From NCBI GenBank assembly GCA_002712765.1, contig PAUP01000104.1:1-64000 (forward strand): a stretch of 64,000 bases of DNA. Reading direction: 5' to 3'. The translations under genes were made by a program, and so were the position numbers. Position 1 is the first letter of the stretch; every line of letters begins with the position of its first letter. Origin of the DNA: Cytophagaceae bacterium (GTDB lineage: Bacteria; Bacteroidota; Bacteroidia; Flavobacteriales; Flavobacteriaceae). Positions 25,479 to 34,897 of this stretch are shown here, one piece after another. The notes under the pieces are model-generated. The model was not told the origin of the DNA and ran no database searches. It saw only the letters and a program-made list of their open reading frames with translations.

Positions 25479-26657
25479 TTATTTAAAGGCATTTTCTCCG
25501 GTAATGTCTAAACCAGTAATGAGTAAGTGTATATCGTGTGTGCCTTCATAAGTGATCACACTTTCTAAGTTCATCATATGTCTCATAATGCTATACTCTC
25601 CAGTTATACCCATGCCTCCTAAGATTTGACGCGCTTCTCTGGCTATTTTGATGGCCATATCAACATTGTTACGCTTGGCCATTGAGATTTGAGCTGAGGT
25701 GGCTCGGTCTTCGTTTTTTAGTTGCCCCAAACGCAAAGCCAATAATTGTGCTTTGGTAATCTCGGTAATCATTTCGGCAAGTTTTTTCTGTTGTAATTGG
25801 AAGGCGGCAATTGGCTTTCCAAATTGTATGCGTTCTTTAGCATAACGCAGGGCTGTGTCATAACAGTCCATCGCGGCACCAATGGCTCCCCAAGCAATCC
25901 CAAATCGCGCCGAATCTAAACAGCCTAGTGGTGCGCCAAGCCCCGATTTGTTCGGAAGTAAATTTTCTTTAGGCACCTTTACATCTTGAAAAATAAGTTC
26001 TCCAGTGGCGCTGGCGCGCAATGACCACTTATTATGTGTTTCTGGTGTTGAAAAACCTTCCATTCCTCTCTCTACAATCAAACCATGTATACGGCCTTCT
26101 TCATTTTTGGCCCAGACAACTGCGATATCACAAAAAGGACTATTGGAGATCCAAAGCTTGGCTCCATTTAGCAAATAATGATCTCCCATATCTTTGAAAT
26201 TGGTAACCATACCTCCAGGATTTGAACCGTGGTCAGGTTCGGTAAGTCCAAAAGAACCCATGAACTCACCACTGGCAAGTTTGGGTAAGAATTTTTGACG
26301 CTGTTCTTCGGTGCCGTATTTCCAAATTGGGTACATGACCAATGAAGATTGTACTGAGGCAGTAGAGCGTACTCCAGAATCACCGCGTTCAATCTCCTGC
26401 ATAATCAAACCATAAGATATTTGATCCAGCCCAGGACCGCCGTATTCTTCTGGAATATACGGGCCAAAGGCACCAATCTCAGCCAAACCAGGAATAATTG
26501 ACTTTGGAAAAGTGGCTGTTTGAGCAGCTTCTTCGATGATAGGCGATACATCACGCTTTACCCAAGCACGTGCCGATTCTCTAATGAGCTTGTGTTCTTC
26601 GGTGAGTAAATCGTCAATATTGTAATAATCTGGAGCTTCGAAAAGATCTGGTTTCAT
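25479..26657 (-). CDS. Glutaryl-CoA dehydrogenase (acyl-CoA dehydrogenase family)
   Basis: The 392-residue flavoprotein has the acyl-CoA dehydrogenase pattern with the glutaryl-CoA subgroup signatures: SGVRSTASVQSSLVMYPI, GLTEPDHGSNP, WISNSP and, at the C-terminus, YEGTHDIHLL with the catalytic-base Glu. It should oxidise and decarboxylate glutaryl-CoA to crotonyl-CoA in lysine or tryptophan breakdown; a saturated short-chain acyl-CoA is the alternative substrate. It is a single gene. Confidence 0.88.
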   Translation of the reverse strand: MKPDLFEAPDYYNIDDLLTEEHKLIRESARAWVKRDVSPIIEEAAQTATFPKSIIPGLAEIGAFGPYIPEEYGGPGLDQISYGLIMQEIERGDSGVRSTASVQSSLVMYPIWKYGTEEQRQKFLPKLASGEFMGSFGLTEPDHGSNPGGMVTNFKDMGDHYLLNGAKLWISNSPFCDIAVVWAKNEEGRIHGLIVERGMEGFSTPETHNKWSLRASATGELIFQDVKVPKENLLPNKSGLGAPLGCLDSARFGIAWGAIGAAMDCYDTALRYAKERIQFGKPIAAFQLQQKKLAEMITEITKAQLLALRLGQLKNEDRATSAQISMAKRNNVDMAIKIAREARQILGGMGITGEYSIMRHMMNLESVITYEGTHDIHLLITGLDITGENAFK

Positions 26658-26717
26658 GCGTTCGATGTTTTATAGCACAAAGGTAACGAAAACGTTATCT
26701 TTCTTAAAAAATCTCAC

Positions 26718-27482
26718 CTACATTTTCAAGTAGAATTCCTCGACTAGTTTTGTGTATTCCTCGGTATATGTATGACGCGCAATTTCTATAGTTAACGCTT
26801 CGATGATGGGCTTTTTTCGCACTAGGGGTGTCTGCCTATTTGTTTGATTTTCTGAAGGATTTTCGGTCTTTTTTTCAAAACATAGCAAGCTTCGTTTTAA
26901 AGGAGATTTGGTAGTACCTCTAACCCTTACGATGTGGCTAGGGTAGAGATGGGCTTTTTGTGCGAGTAGGCAAAAATCGGTCTCTCTTTCAAAAGGTAAG
27001 ATCATCGTAAAACGGCCTTGTTCTGAAAGTAATTTGGCGACAGCGCCAACCAACAAATCAAAGGGAAGTGCATCATCAAAACGGGCCTTATCTCGAGCTG
27101 TATCATCGGTTTTGTAATGCGGTGCAAAAAACGGAGGATTACACACAATTAGATCGTATTGCTCGTCTACCTCTACGGCAAACTCATAGAGATGGGCGTG
27201 ATAACAAAACAAGCGATCTGACCAAGGGCTGTTTTCAAAATTGGCCGTGGCTTGCTCGTAGGCGTGCTCATCTACCTCTACAGCATCAATATGCTGCGCC
27301 CCAGATCGCTGTGCCAGCATGAGAGCGATAACACCTGTACCCGTACCTATATCCAAAATAGAATTAGGATGATTATCCAAAGGGCTCCACGCCCCTAAAA
27401 GCACACCATCTGTACCTATTTTCATAGCGCAGCGGTCTTGTGCTACAGTAAATTGCTTAAAGCGAAATGGCGTACTGCTCAT
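26718..27482 (-). CDS. tRNA1(Val) (adenine-N6)-methyltransferase
   Basis: The 254-residue enzyme resembles TrmN6/YfiC. It has a SAM site (LDIGTGTGVIALMLAQRSG, from 43) and the N6-adenine methyltransferase motif N-P-P-F (VCNPPFF, near 131). The family methylates A37 of tRNA1(Val). It follows rimM with an 8-bp gap and ends the rpsP-rimM-trmN6 operon, matching the translation theme of the operon. Confidence 0.88.
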   Translation of the reverse strand: MSSTPFRFKQFTVAQDRCAMKIGTDGVLLGAWSPLDNHPNSILDIGTGTGVIALMLAQRSGAQHIDAVEVDEHAYEQATANFENSPWSDRLFCYHAHLYEFAVEVDEQYDLIVCNPPFFAPHYKTDDTARDKARFDDALPFDLLVGAVAKLLSEQGRFTMILPFERETDFCLLAQKAHLYPSHIVRVRGTTKSPLKRSLLCFEKKTENPSENQTNRQTPLVRKKPIIEALTIEIARHTYTEEYTKLVEEFYLKM

Positions 27483-27490
27483 CTATTTTC

Positions 27491-28018
27491 TTATTGAATA
27501 TAGAGCTCGATCAGGCCGTCAGGAACCTGTAAGACCATTTCTTTTTTATCACGATCTATTGAGCTAATAAAGTCATCTATTACAGGGACCAATACCTGTT
27601 GTCCTGCACGGTCAATTTCAAAAATAGCCTGGGCTGTAGTGTCGTTTACTCCGGTAATCGTACCAATAACACCAAAATTGACGTCGATGGCAGAGAAGCC
27701 AATAATTTCATGAAAATAAAATTTATTACCCGTGAGATCGGGTAAAAGTGTAAGTGGCAGATAGAGATCGGCACCAATGAGATCATCGGCGTCTTCTTCT
27801 GTATCGACATCCTCAAATTTAAAACGCAATAAAGCCGATTTGTGAAGTTGAGAAGATTCAAAAAAGAATGGAACCAAATTTGGGCCATACTCGACAAAGA
27901 CACTGTCCAGATTGACATAAGCTTCTGGTTCGTCAGTTTCTAGTTTGGCTAGCAATTCTCCTTTAAAACTGTACTTACGAACAATTTTGCCTAAGTAAAA
28001 GCACTCATCTTTTTTCAT
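27491..28018 (-). CDS. rimM: Ribosome maturation factor RimM
   Basis: The 175-residue protein has the RimM N-terminal domain (YLGKIVRKYSFKGELLAKLETDEPEAY) and a C-terminal PRC-barrel (FYFHEIIGFSAIDVNFGVIGTITGV...DDFISSIDRDKKEMVLQVPDGL). It assists 30S head assembly around S19. It lies 72 bp after rpsP with a hairpin between them. Confidence 0.93.
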   Translation of the reverse strand: MKKDECFYLGKIVRKYSFKGELLAKLETDEPEAYVNLDSVFVEYGPNLVPFFFESSQLHKSALLRFKFEDVDTEEDADDLIGADLYLPLTLLPDLTGNKFYFHEIIGFSAIDVNFGVIGTITGVNDTTAQAIFEIDRAGQQVLVPVIDDFISSIDRDKKEMVLQVPDGLIELYIQ

Positions 28019-28041
28019 GATAAAAGTATTTAAAATGAAAA

Positions 28042-28066
28042 CGTCCCAATTGTGATAATTGGGACG
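28042..28066 (-). terminator. Hairpin between rpsP and rimM
   Basis: A perfect 10-bp stem CGTCCCAATT/AATTGGGACG with a 5-nt loop is followed on the minus strand by a T-rich but interrupted tract. It could be a partial terminator that lowers rimM-trmN6 expression relative to rpsP, or an RNA-processing site. Confidence 0.6.
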
Positions 28067-28090
28067 CTCAAAGAAATTAAATTTCTATGT

Positions 28091-28609
28091 TTATTCTTCT
28101 GAATCAGCTGGAGCAGCATCTGCATCGGCAGCTGGAGCGTCTTCTGTATCAGCAACAACTTCTGGTTGAGCGGCAGCAATACGCGCTTCGTTTACTGCTT
28201 TTTCGGCAGCTAAAGCGTCGGCTTTTGCTTTTTGAGCAGCATCAGAAAGATTTGATTCTTTGGCAGAGATACGACTTGCCTTTTCTTCTACCCATGCATT
28301 AAATTTCTCTTCGGCTTGCTCTTCGGTTAAAGCTCCTTTACGAACCCCACCCGCAAGGTGATTTTTAAGCATAGCACCTTTGTAAGACAAGAGGCGTTTT
28401 GCAGTTTCAGTAGGTTGTGCACCATTCTGTAACCACTTTACCGATCCATCTACATCTAATTCGATAGTAGCAGGATTGGTGTTTGGATTGTAAACTCCTA
28501 ATTTTTCTAAGAATTTACCATCTCTTTTTGCACGCGCATCGGCGGCTACGATCCAGTAAAAAGGTTTTCCTTTTTTACCGTGTCTTTGTAATCTAATTTT
28601 AACTGACAT
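28091..28609 (-). CDS. rpsP: 30S ribosomal protein S16 with Ala/Glu-rich C-terminal extension
   Basis: The 172-residue product begins with the S16 core (MSVKIRLQRHGKKGKPFYWIVAADARAKRDGKFLEKLGVYNP, to about residue 80). A long, low-complexity tail rich in Ala, Glu and Asp follows; bacterial S16 is usually 80-100 residues. Such tails are common in Bacteroidota. The frame is open to 28666, but a strong promoter at 28656-28684 and the S16 core start fix ATG 28609. It is the first gene of the operon with rimM and trmN6. Confidence 0.95.
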   Translation of the reverse strand: MSVKIRLQRHGKKGKPFYWIVAADARAKRDGKFLEKLGVYNPNTNPATIELDVDGSVKWLQNGAQPTETAKRLLSYKGAMLKNHLAGGVRKGALTEEQAEEKFNAWVEEKASRISAKESNLSDAAQKAKADALAAEKAVNEARIAAAQPEVVADTEDAPAADADAAPADSEE

Positions 28610-28655
28610 AAACGTTAATTTTTGAGGTACCCGACCTCTGTTTTGATTAAGGGTG

Positions 28656-28684
28656 CAAAGATACACAATTTTTCACGCTATCAA
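28656..28684 (-). promoter_or_regulatory. rpsP operon promoter, TTG-N18... TATCTTTG
   Basis: On the minus strand, -33 TTG (28682-28684) and -7 TATCTTTG (28656-28663) are 18 bp apart, a close match to the Bacteroidota primary sigma consensus, about 47 bp before the rpsP ATG. Confidence 0.75.
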
Positions 28685-28706
28685 TACGTTATTTACTTTT
28701 TTACAG

Positions 28707-28714
28707 TACATTTG
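28707..28714 (+). promoter_or_regulatory. -7 box TACATTTG for the lipoprotein at 28734
   Basis: The TAnnTTTG box is 19 bp before the chosen ATG and supports that start over the upstream frame extension. Confidence 0.5.
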
Positions 28715-28733
28715 CCTTATACCTATTTATGTT

Positions 28734-29546
28734 ATGAAACGATTACTACTTTTACCTATTGTAGCTTTTCTCCTTGCTTCATGTAGTCAGGATATCTCAA
28801 CAAATACTCCAGGTTTTCAAGCGAAACAGAATGATTCGTTGCTTTTTAGAGCGATTGACTCACGTGCATTTTATAATGATCAAGGAAATTTGATTATCGA
28901 GGGCTCTACGGATATTGAGACAATGAGGTTTAATATTGGACTTCTTGATCAAAGTTCTGAAGGTTTGAGTAGTGATAATAATAGGGGTAATGTTGCATCT
29001 TTTGAGGATGTGGATGGGAATATTTTTTCTACAGCGATACCTGGCGGAACTGGAGAAATACGAATTATCATGAATTCTGATAATTCATTAAATGCTAATT
29101 TTAATTTTACAGCTTTGCGAATTGGGCAAACAATGACTTTTAGTGAAGGTGTGATGTATAAAGTACCCATAGTTGAGCCTTTTGATCCAGACGATGATGA
29201 CGATGGTATTGATGATCGTTTTACCGCTAGAGTTAATACGGTTAGTTTTAATCCTACTGTGATTACCAGTGCATTGGCTGGAGGAGTGTTGACCATTTCG
29301 GGAGCTACTTCTACACAAGATATCACCTTGAGATTTCCTTCAAACACCGGGCCTGGTGACTATGATTTTACAGAGGCAGGTGCTATCACAGGAGTCTACA
29401 CGGTAAGCAGTGCATCTAATGTGTCTACAACAGGACAATTAAAAATTATTTCAAATGATACCGAAAACCGAGTAATCTCAGGAGAGTTTGTATTTACAGC
29501 AGGATCTTTTGAAATTACCGATGGTCAGTTCTTTATCAATTACTAA
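28734..29546 (+). CDS. Lipoprotein, DUF6252-like
   Basis: The 270-residue product has a lipoprotein signal (lipobox LLASC, Cys17), then NTPGFQAKQNDSLLFRAIDSRA and an Ala/Thr/Ser-rich beta structure of two similar halves (about 25-145 and 165-270), joined by an acidic Asp-rich linker (PDDDDDGIDD). The pattern resembles DUF6252 lipoproteins of Bacteroidota, but I recognise it only by eye. Function unknown. The open frame from 28653 precedes the promoter, so ATG 28734 is used. Confidence 0.6.
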   Translation: MKRLLLLPIVAFLLASCSQDISTNTPGFQAKQNDSLLFRAIDSRAFYNDQGNLIIEGSTDIETMRFNIGLLDQSSEGLSSDNNRGNVASFEDVDGNIFSTAIPGGTGEIRIIMNSDNSLNANFNFTALRIGQTMTFSEGVMYKVPIVEPFDPDDDDDGIDDRFTARVNTVSFNPTVITSALAGGVLTISGATSTQDITLRFPSNTGPGDYDFTEAGAITGVYTVSSASNVSTTGQLKIISNDTENRVISGEFVFTAGSFEITDGQFFINY

Positions 29547-29583
29547 AACCCAATCGCCATTTGTAGTGGCGCGATGATACTAT

Positions 29584-29611
29584 AAAAGCATCCTTAGGGA
29601 TGCTTTTTTTT
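29584..29611 (+). terminator. Terminator of the lipoprotein gene
   Basis: Stem AAAGCATCC/GGATGCTTT with a short TTA loop is followed by a run of T. Confidence 0.85.
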
Positions 29612-29695
29612 GTGCATAAAAGTTAATAACTACTGTGATTACTCCTTTTATCAAACCGAGGAAATTGCTTACTTTTCTTCTCTTGTTTTTTGCCT

Positions 29696-32600
29696 ATGTA
29701 CTTAATATTTGATACCGAAACAACTGGTCTTCCTAAAAACTGGAATGCCCCAATAACAGACACCGATAATTGGCCTAGGGCGATTCAGATTGCCTGGCAA
29801 TTACACGATGCTATGGGGCAAGTGATCGAGCATCAGGACTACCTCATTACACCAGATGGTTTTGATATACCCTATGACGCCGAACGCATACACGGTATTT
29901 CTACGGCTTTGGCCACTCAGCGGGGCGTCGCCTTAACCGAGGTGCTAGACAAATTTCAAATTGCCTTGTCTAAGGCCAAGTTTGTGGTTGGGCAAAATGT
30001 GGGTTTTGATACCAATATCATGGGTGCCGAGTTTCACCGGTTGCAGGTGGCAAATAATTTGCAGGAATTGCCGGTCTTAGACACCTGTACCGAACATACT
30101 GCGCAACTCTGTCAAATTCCTGGAGGACGTGGAGGTAAGTTCAAATTACCTACATTGACCGAGCTGCATCAGCATTTGTTTGGCGAGCCTTTTTCAGAGG
30201 CTCATAACGCCACCGCCGATGTTGAAGCGACCACGCGCTGTTTCTTTGAATTGATAAGAAGACGCGAGTATACTCTCGAACAGTTAGGGGTTCAACCCGA
30301 TTATTTTGAACGTTTTGCTCAGGTCAATCCAGGCCCTATTCCTGTAATTGGACTCAAACATGTCAATCTTAAAAAGGCCTCGGCTCAGATTGCCAAGTCA
30401 CAAGAAAAAAAACAAGCTCCTTCGATTTCTCAGACCGAACTCGAAGAAAATGCCCAGCAACTCTCTGAGGTACGATTTGCCCATTTACACAATCACTCAC
30501 AATTCTCGATCCTTCAGTCTACGGCTAATGTTCAAGACTTGGTCAATGCGGCCGTCAAACATAAAATGCCCGCAGTGGCCATGACCGATACGGGCAATAT
30601 GATGGGTGCTTTTCATTTTGTGAAGGCGGTAGGCAGACATAACGCTTCGGCCAAAGCGAAAAATAAGGCAGCTCTTGAGCAAGGAGAAGAAGCTACCGAA
30701 ATACCACTCAAAGCGATTGTAGGCTGTGAATTTAACGTATGTCAGGATCACACCAACAAAAGCCAAAAAGATAATGGCTATCAAATTGTGATGCTTGCCA
30801 AAAACAAAAATGGCTATCACAATCTGGCTAAGATGGCGTCTATAGCGTATACCGACGGTTTTTACTATGTCCCTAGAATAGACCGAAATGTGATTGAGCA
30901 GTATAAGGAAGATATCATCGTTCTTACTGGAAATCTTTATGGCGAAGTGCCAAGCAAGGTATTAAACGTAGGAGAAAAACAAGCCGAAGAGGCCCTGTTG
31001 TGGTGGCAGTCACAATTTCAGGATGATCTCTATGTAGAGCTTATGCGTCATGGTCAGGAAGATGAAAAAAGGGTGATGCCGGTGCTGGCTGCGCTTTCGC
31101 GAAAGCATAATATCAAGATGGTCGCCACCAATAATACTTTTTATATCAACAAAGAAGATGCCGATGCCCATGATATTTTACTCTGTGTAAAAGATGGGGA
31201 GAAGGTAGCCACACCTAAAGGTCGCGGGCGAGGCTATCGCTATGGTCTTGAAAATAAAGAGTACTATTTTAAAAGTCCTGAAGAGATGAAATTGCTCTTC
31301 GCAGATACGCCTGAAGCCATTTTAAATGTTCAGGAGATTATTGATAAGATTGAACCCTTTGAGCTTGCCCGAGATGTGTTATTGCCTGCCTTTGATATTC
31401 CTGAAGAGTTTCAAAGTCCAGAAGATGCGGTAGATGGCGGCAAACGCGGAGAGAACAAGTTTTTGCGTCACATCACCTATGAAGGGGCCAAAAAACGCTA
31501 TGGCGAGCTTACTCCTGAGATTACCGAGCGGTTGGATTTTGAGCTCGATGTAATTGAAAAAACAGGGTATCCTGGGTATTTTCTTATTGTCGAAGATTTT
31601 ATACGAGAAGCCCGAAATATGGACGTGTCGGTGGGGCCAGGACGAGGCTCGGCCGCGGGTAGTGTGGTGGCCTTTTGTTTGTGGATTACCAATATTGACC
31701 CTTTAAAGTACGATCTGCTTTTTGAGCGTTTTCTCAATCCAGATCGTGTGAGCATGCCAGATATTGATATCGATTTTGACGACGAAGGTCGGGGTCGGGT
31801 CATGCAATATGTGATCGATAAATATGGTGCCAATCAAGTAGCACAAATTATCACCTACGGTACCATGGCGGCAAAGTCTTCTATACGAGACACCTCCCGT
31901 GCCATGGATTTGCCTTTGAGTGATGCCGACAGAATAGCAAAACTCATCCCAACGATGAGTAAGCTGCGCAAGATATTTGGGAAAACAGATGCAGAGCTCA
32001 AACAGCAATTTAGAGCCGATGATCTAGTCAAAGTTCAGGAACTTATACAACTCGAACAAGGCGAAGATCTGGAAGGGCAAATGTTGAGCAAGGCCAGACA
32101 ATTGGAGGGTTCTTTAAGAAACACTGGGATACATGCCTGCGGGGTAATTATCACTCCAGACGACATTACCAACTTTGTGCCTGTCGCCACGGCCAAAGAC
32201 TCGGATTTGTATGTGACACAGTTTGACAACTCTGTGGTAGAAGAGGCAGGGCTATTAAAAATGGACTTTCTGGGCTTAAAAACCTTGACGCTTATTAAGG
32301 ATACGGTCAAGCTGGTCAAATATCGTCACGATGTAGATTTGGATCCAGAGAATTTTCCGCTAGATGATGCGCCTACCTATGAGTTGTTTCAACGAGGCGA
32401 TACTGTTGGTATATTTCAATACGAATCTCCAGGTATGCAAAAGCATATGCAGTCTTTAAAACCCACAGTTTTTGAAGATCTCATTGCTATGAATGCGCTA
32501 TACCGACCTGGTCCAATGGAATACATCCCATCTTTTGTGCGCAGAAAACACGGAGAAGAAGAGATTACCTATGATCTTGAAGGGATGGAGGAGTACCTCA

Positions 32601-34078
32601 AAGAAACCTATGGAATTACGGTCTATCAAGAGCAAGTGATGCTACTCTCTCAAAAGCTGGCCAACTTTACCAAAGGTGAAGCCGATGTCTTGCGAAAGGC
32701 TATGGGTAAAAAGCAGAAAGCGGTACTCGATAAAATGAAGCCCAAATTTATTAAGCAAGCTTCAGAGAACGGCCATGACGAAGAAAAACTAGAGAAGGTA
32801 TGGAAGGATTGGGAAGCTTTTGCAGCCTATGCTTTTAACAAGTCGCATTCTACCTGCTATGCCTGGATTGCCTATCAAACCGCCTATTTAAAAGCCCATT
32901 ATCCTGCCGAGTATCTGGCTGCGGTATTGTCAAACAATATGAATGACATCAAACAGGTCACTTTTTTTATGGAAGAAGCCAAGCGTATGGGCTTGGAGGT
33001 TTTGGGTCCAGATGTCAATGAATCTTTTAGAAAATTTACGGTAAACGATCAAGGCGCTATCCGGTTTGGTATGGGAGCGATTAAAGGAGTAGGAACCGGA
33101 GCGGTAGCCACCATAGTCGAAAACAGAAAGGACGGTAAATACAAATCGGTGTTTGATTTTGCACGTCGTATCGATTTGCGCGCAGCCAATAAGAAGGCTT
33201 TTGAAAGTTTGGCGCTGGCTGGAGGTTTTGATGAGTTTGGCGATACCCATCGCGCGCAGTATTTTCATCAGGAAGGCGATGGGGTGACCTTTTTAGAAAA
33301 AGCGGTTAAGTATGGTGCCCGCTTTCAGGAAAATGAAAATAGCGCCCAGGTAAGTCTTTTTGGAGAGGCTAGCGAGGTGCAAATTCCCGAACCCGAGGTG
33401 CCGCCGTGTGAAGAATGGGGCACTATGGAAAAGTTACGAAGAGAAAAAGAAGTAGTTGGGGTATATATTTCTGGACATCCATTGGATGATTTTAAAACCG
33501 AGATGCGTACTTTTTGTAATGCCAAGGTTTCCGATTTTAATAGGATGGAAGCCTTTGTCAATAGAGAGCTTACATTTGGCGGTGTCATCACCGATGTACA
33601 GCACAGAGTCTCCAAAAATGGGAAAGGTTGGGCCGCATTTACAGTCGAAGATTTTACCGATTCTTTTGAGTTTAGAATGTTTGGTGAAGAGTATTTAAAA
33701 CTGAGACATTTTTTAATACCCAACAGCTTTATACATGCCAAAGTTTATGTAAAAGAAGGATTTACCAATAGAGAAACAGGGAAAAAGGGAGACCCCAGAA
33801 CCCAATTTAATGTCATACAGCAGTTGCAGGACGTGATGGAGTCTCATGCCAAAAAATTGACCATCAATATCGATATAAATGAGATTGAAGAGGCACGTGT
33901 AGCAGCGATCAAAGAGATACTAGATGGTCACAAAGGAGATGTCAAACTACATTTTCAAGTTTTTGAACCTAAAGAAAAGTTATATGTACGCATGCCAAGT
34001 AAGCGTCAAAAGGTGCGTATTACACAAGAGCTTCTAGATGTTTTAGAAGCCAATGATGTGCATTATCAATTAAACTAA
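29696..34078 (+). CDS. dnaE: DNA polymerase III alpha subunit with fused DnaQ-like exonuclease
   Basis: The 1460-residue protein begins with a DEDD exonuclease domain (FDTETTG at 5-11, VGQNVGFD, HNATADVEAT; to about residue 190). A PHP domain follows (HLHNHSQFSILQ, from about 261), then the C-family polymerase core with GPGRGSAAGS and the catalytic Asp triad in PDIDIDFDDEGR (about 689-693), HhH and OB-fold regions. Unlike E. coli, proofreading is on the same chain as the polymerase; I recall this fusion as usual in Bacteroidota. A TTG two codons upstream is open, but ATG 29696 is preferred. One GCTTTCGCGAAAGC copy lies inside. The next gene starts at once. Confidence 0.95.
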   Translation: MYLIFDTETTGLPKNWNAPITDTDNWPRAIQIAWQLHDAMGQVIEHQDYLITPDGFDIPYDAERIHGISTALATQRGVALTEVLDKFQIALSKAKFVVGQNVGFDTNIMGAEFHRLQVANNLQELPVLDTCTEHTAQLCQIPGGRGGKFKLPTLTELHQHLFGEPFSEAHNATADVEATTRCFFELIRRREYTLEQLGVQPDYFERFAQVNPGPIPVIGLKHVNLKKASAQIAKSQEKKQAPSISQTELEENAQQLSEVRFAHLHNHSQFSILQSTANVQDLVNAAVKHKMPAVAMTDTGNMMGAFHFVKAVGRHNASAKAKNKAALEQGEEATEIPLKAIVGCEFNVCQDHTNKSQKDNGYQIVMLAKNKNGYHNLAKMASIAYTDGFYYVPRIDRNVIEQYKEDIIVLTGNLYGEVPSKVLNVGEKQAEEALLWWQSQFQDDLYVELMRHGQEDEKRVMPVLAALSRKHNIKMVATNNTFYINKEDADAHDILLCVKDGEKVATPKGRGRGYRYGLENKEYYFKSPEEMKLLFADTPEAILNVQEIIDKIEPFELARDVLLPAFDIPEEFQSPEDAVDGGKRGENKFLRHITYEGAKKRYGELTPEITERLDFELDVIEKTGYPGYFLIVEDFIREARNMDVSVGPGRGSAAGSVVAFCLWITNIDPLKYDLLFERFLNPDRVSMPDIDIDFDDEGRGRVMQYVIDKYGANQVAQIITYGTMAAKSSIRDTSRAMDLPLSDADRIAKLIPTMSKLRKIFGKTDAELKQQFRADDLVKVQELIQLEQGEDLEGQMLSKARQLEGSLRNTGIHACGVIITPDDITNFVPVATAKDSDLYVTQFDNSVVEEAGLLKMDFLGLKTLTLIKDTVKLVKYRHDVDLDPENFPLDDAPTYELFQRGDTVGIFQYESPGMQKHMQSLKPTVFEDLIAMNALYRPGPMEYIPSFVRRKHGEEEITYDLEGMEEYLKETYGITVYQEQVMLLSQKLANFTKGEADVLRKAMGKKQKAVLDKMKPKFIKQASENGHDEEKLEKVWKDWEAFAAYAFNKSHSTCYAWIAYQTAYLKAHYPAEYLAAVLSNNMNDIKQVTFFMEEAKRMGLEVLGPDVNESFRKFTVNDQGAIRFGMGAIKGVGTGAVATIVENRKDGKYKSVFDFARRIDLRAANKKAFESLALAGGFDEFGDTHRAQYFHQEGDGVTFLEKAVKYGARFQENENSAQVSLFGEASEVQIPEPEVPPCEEWGTMEKLRREKEVVGVYISGHPLDDFKTEMRTFCNAKVSDFNRMEAFVNRELTFGGVITDVQHRVSKNGKGWAAFTVEDFTDSFEFRMFGEEYLKLRHFLIPNSFIHAKVYVKEGFTNRETGKKGDPRTQFNVIQQLQDVMESHAKKLTINIDINEIEEARVAAIKEILDGHKGDVKLHFQVFEPKEKLYVRMPSKRQKVRITQELLDVLEANDVHYQLN
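31093..31106. repeat. GCTTTCGCGAAAGC palindrome, copy 7
   Basis: Perfect copy inside dnaE, read as L-S-R-K. Confidence 0.95.
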
Positions 34079-34105
34079 ATGATAACTATAATAAGTCACC
34101 CCGTA

Positions 34106-34810
34106 ATGAAAAGAATAGGTATAATGGCGATAGCGCTTTGTTTTGGCCTACCCCAATTAAGGGCTCAAGAATTAAGTGGGAGTGATCTGTTAGATAAATC
34201 GATCGCATATCACGACCCCAATAATCAATGGTCAACTTTTGCGGGAGAGCTAAAGTTATTATTTACAGGCCCCGCTATGGCAGATAGAGAAAGTATGATC
34301 ACTATTGATCTTCCCAATCAATTTTTTAATGTGAGTACAACCCAAGATGGGCAAACTAGCTTTCGGCAAATCGATGGGCAGGCGTGTCGTTTTACATCAG
34401 AAGAAGGATCGGTAATCGCGACTACAATAGATGATGAGGCTTGCGAGCGCACTGTAATGTATAGAGATTATTACACCTACTTGTACGGTTTGCCCATGAA
34501 GCTCAAAGACCCAGGGACCCTGGTTGATCCCAAGGTGCAAAAGGTCACTTTTAAAGGCAAGCAATACCTCAAATTAAAGGTTACTTACAAGCAAGATGTG
34601 GGTGCCGATATTTGGTATTTTTACTTCAATCCAGAAAATTATGCCATGGAGGTCTATCAATTCTATAAGCCCGATGACCCTAAGAGTGGAGAGTATATTT
34701 TGTTAACCGGAGAAGCGGTCGTCAATGGGATCAAAATGCCTAAAGACCGCGCTTGGTACTACAATAAGGACGATGGCTTTTTGGGTACCGATATCCTTTT
34801 AAATAAGTAA
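34106..34810 (+). CDS. Exported protein, DUF6503-like (LolA-like fold)
   Basis: The 234-residue product has a signal peptide (to about LRAQ, residue 21) and a beta-rich pattern (YHDPNNQWSTFAGELKLLF, YRDYYTYLYGLPMKLKDPG, VTFKGKQYLKLKVTY) like the DUF6503 outer-membrane lipoprotein-sorting-like proteins. Function unknown; a lipid- or lipoprotein-binding cup is possible. An in-frame ATG at 34079 touches the dnaE stop; 34106 fits the signal peptide better. The palindrome copy 8 follows the stop directly. Confidence 0.65.
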   Translation: MKRIGIMAIALCFGLPQLRAQELSGSDLLDKSIAYHDPNNQWSTFAGELKLLFTGPAMADRESMITIDLPNQFFNVSTTQDGQTSFRQIDGQACRFTSEEGSVIATTIDDEACERTVMYRDYYTYLYGLPMKLKDPGTLVDPKVQKVTFKGKQYLKLKVTYKQDVGADIWYFYFNPENYAMEVYQFYKPDDPKSGEYILLTGEAVVNGIKMPKDRAWYYNKDDGFLGTDILLNK

Positions 34811-34824
34811 GCTTTCGCGAAAGC
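34811..34824. repeat. GCTTTCGCGAAAGC palindrome, copy 8
   Basis: Perfect copy immediately after the stop codon of the DUF6503-like gene. Confidence 0.95.
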
Positions 34825-34897
34825 AAAAATAGCAAGCCTACATTTTTGAACATAGGTTTAGGAGTTTTAAGTCCTACATTGCCGGCGGTTAAGGTCA

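Noticed and set aside
28949-29347. Minus-strand frame over the DUF6252-like lipoprotein
   Set aside because: The plus-strand protein has a signal peptide and lipobox; the antisense frame has no supporting feature.
29690-29695. TTG start for dnaE two codons upstream
   Set aside because: The ATG at 29696 begins directly at the exonuclease domain and is the simpler start.
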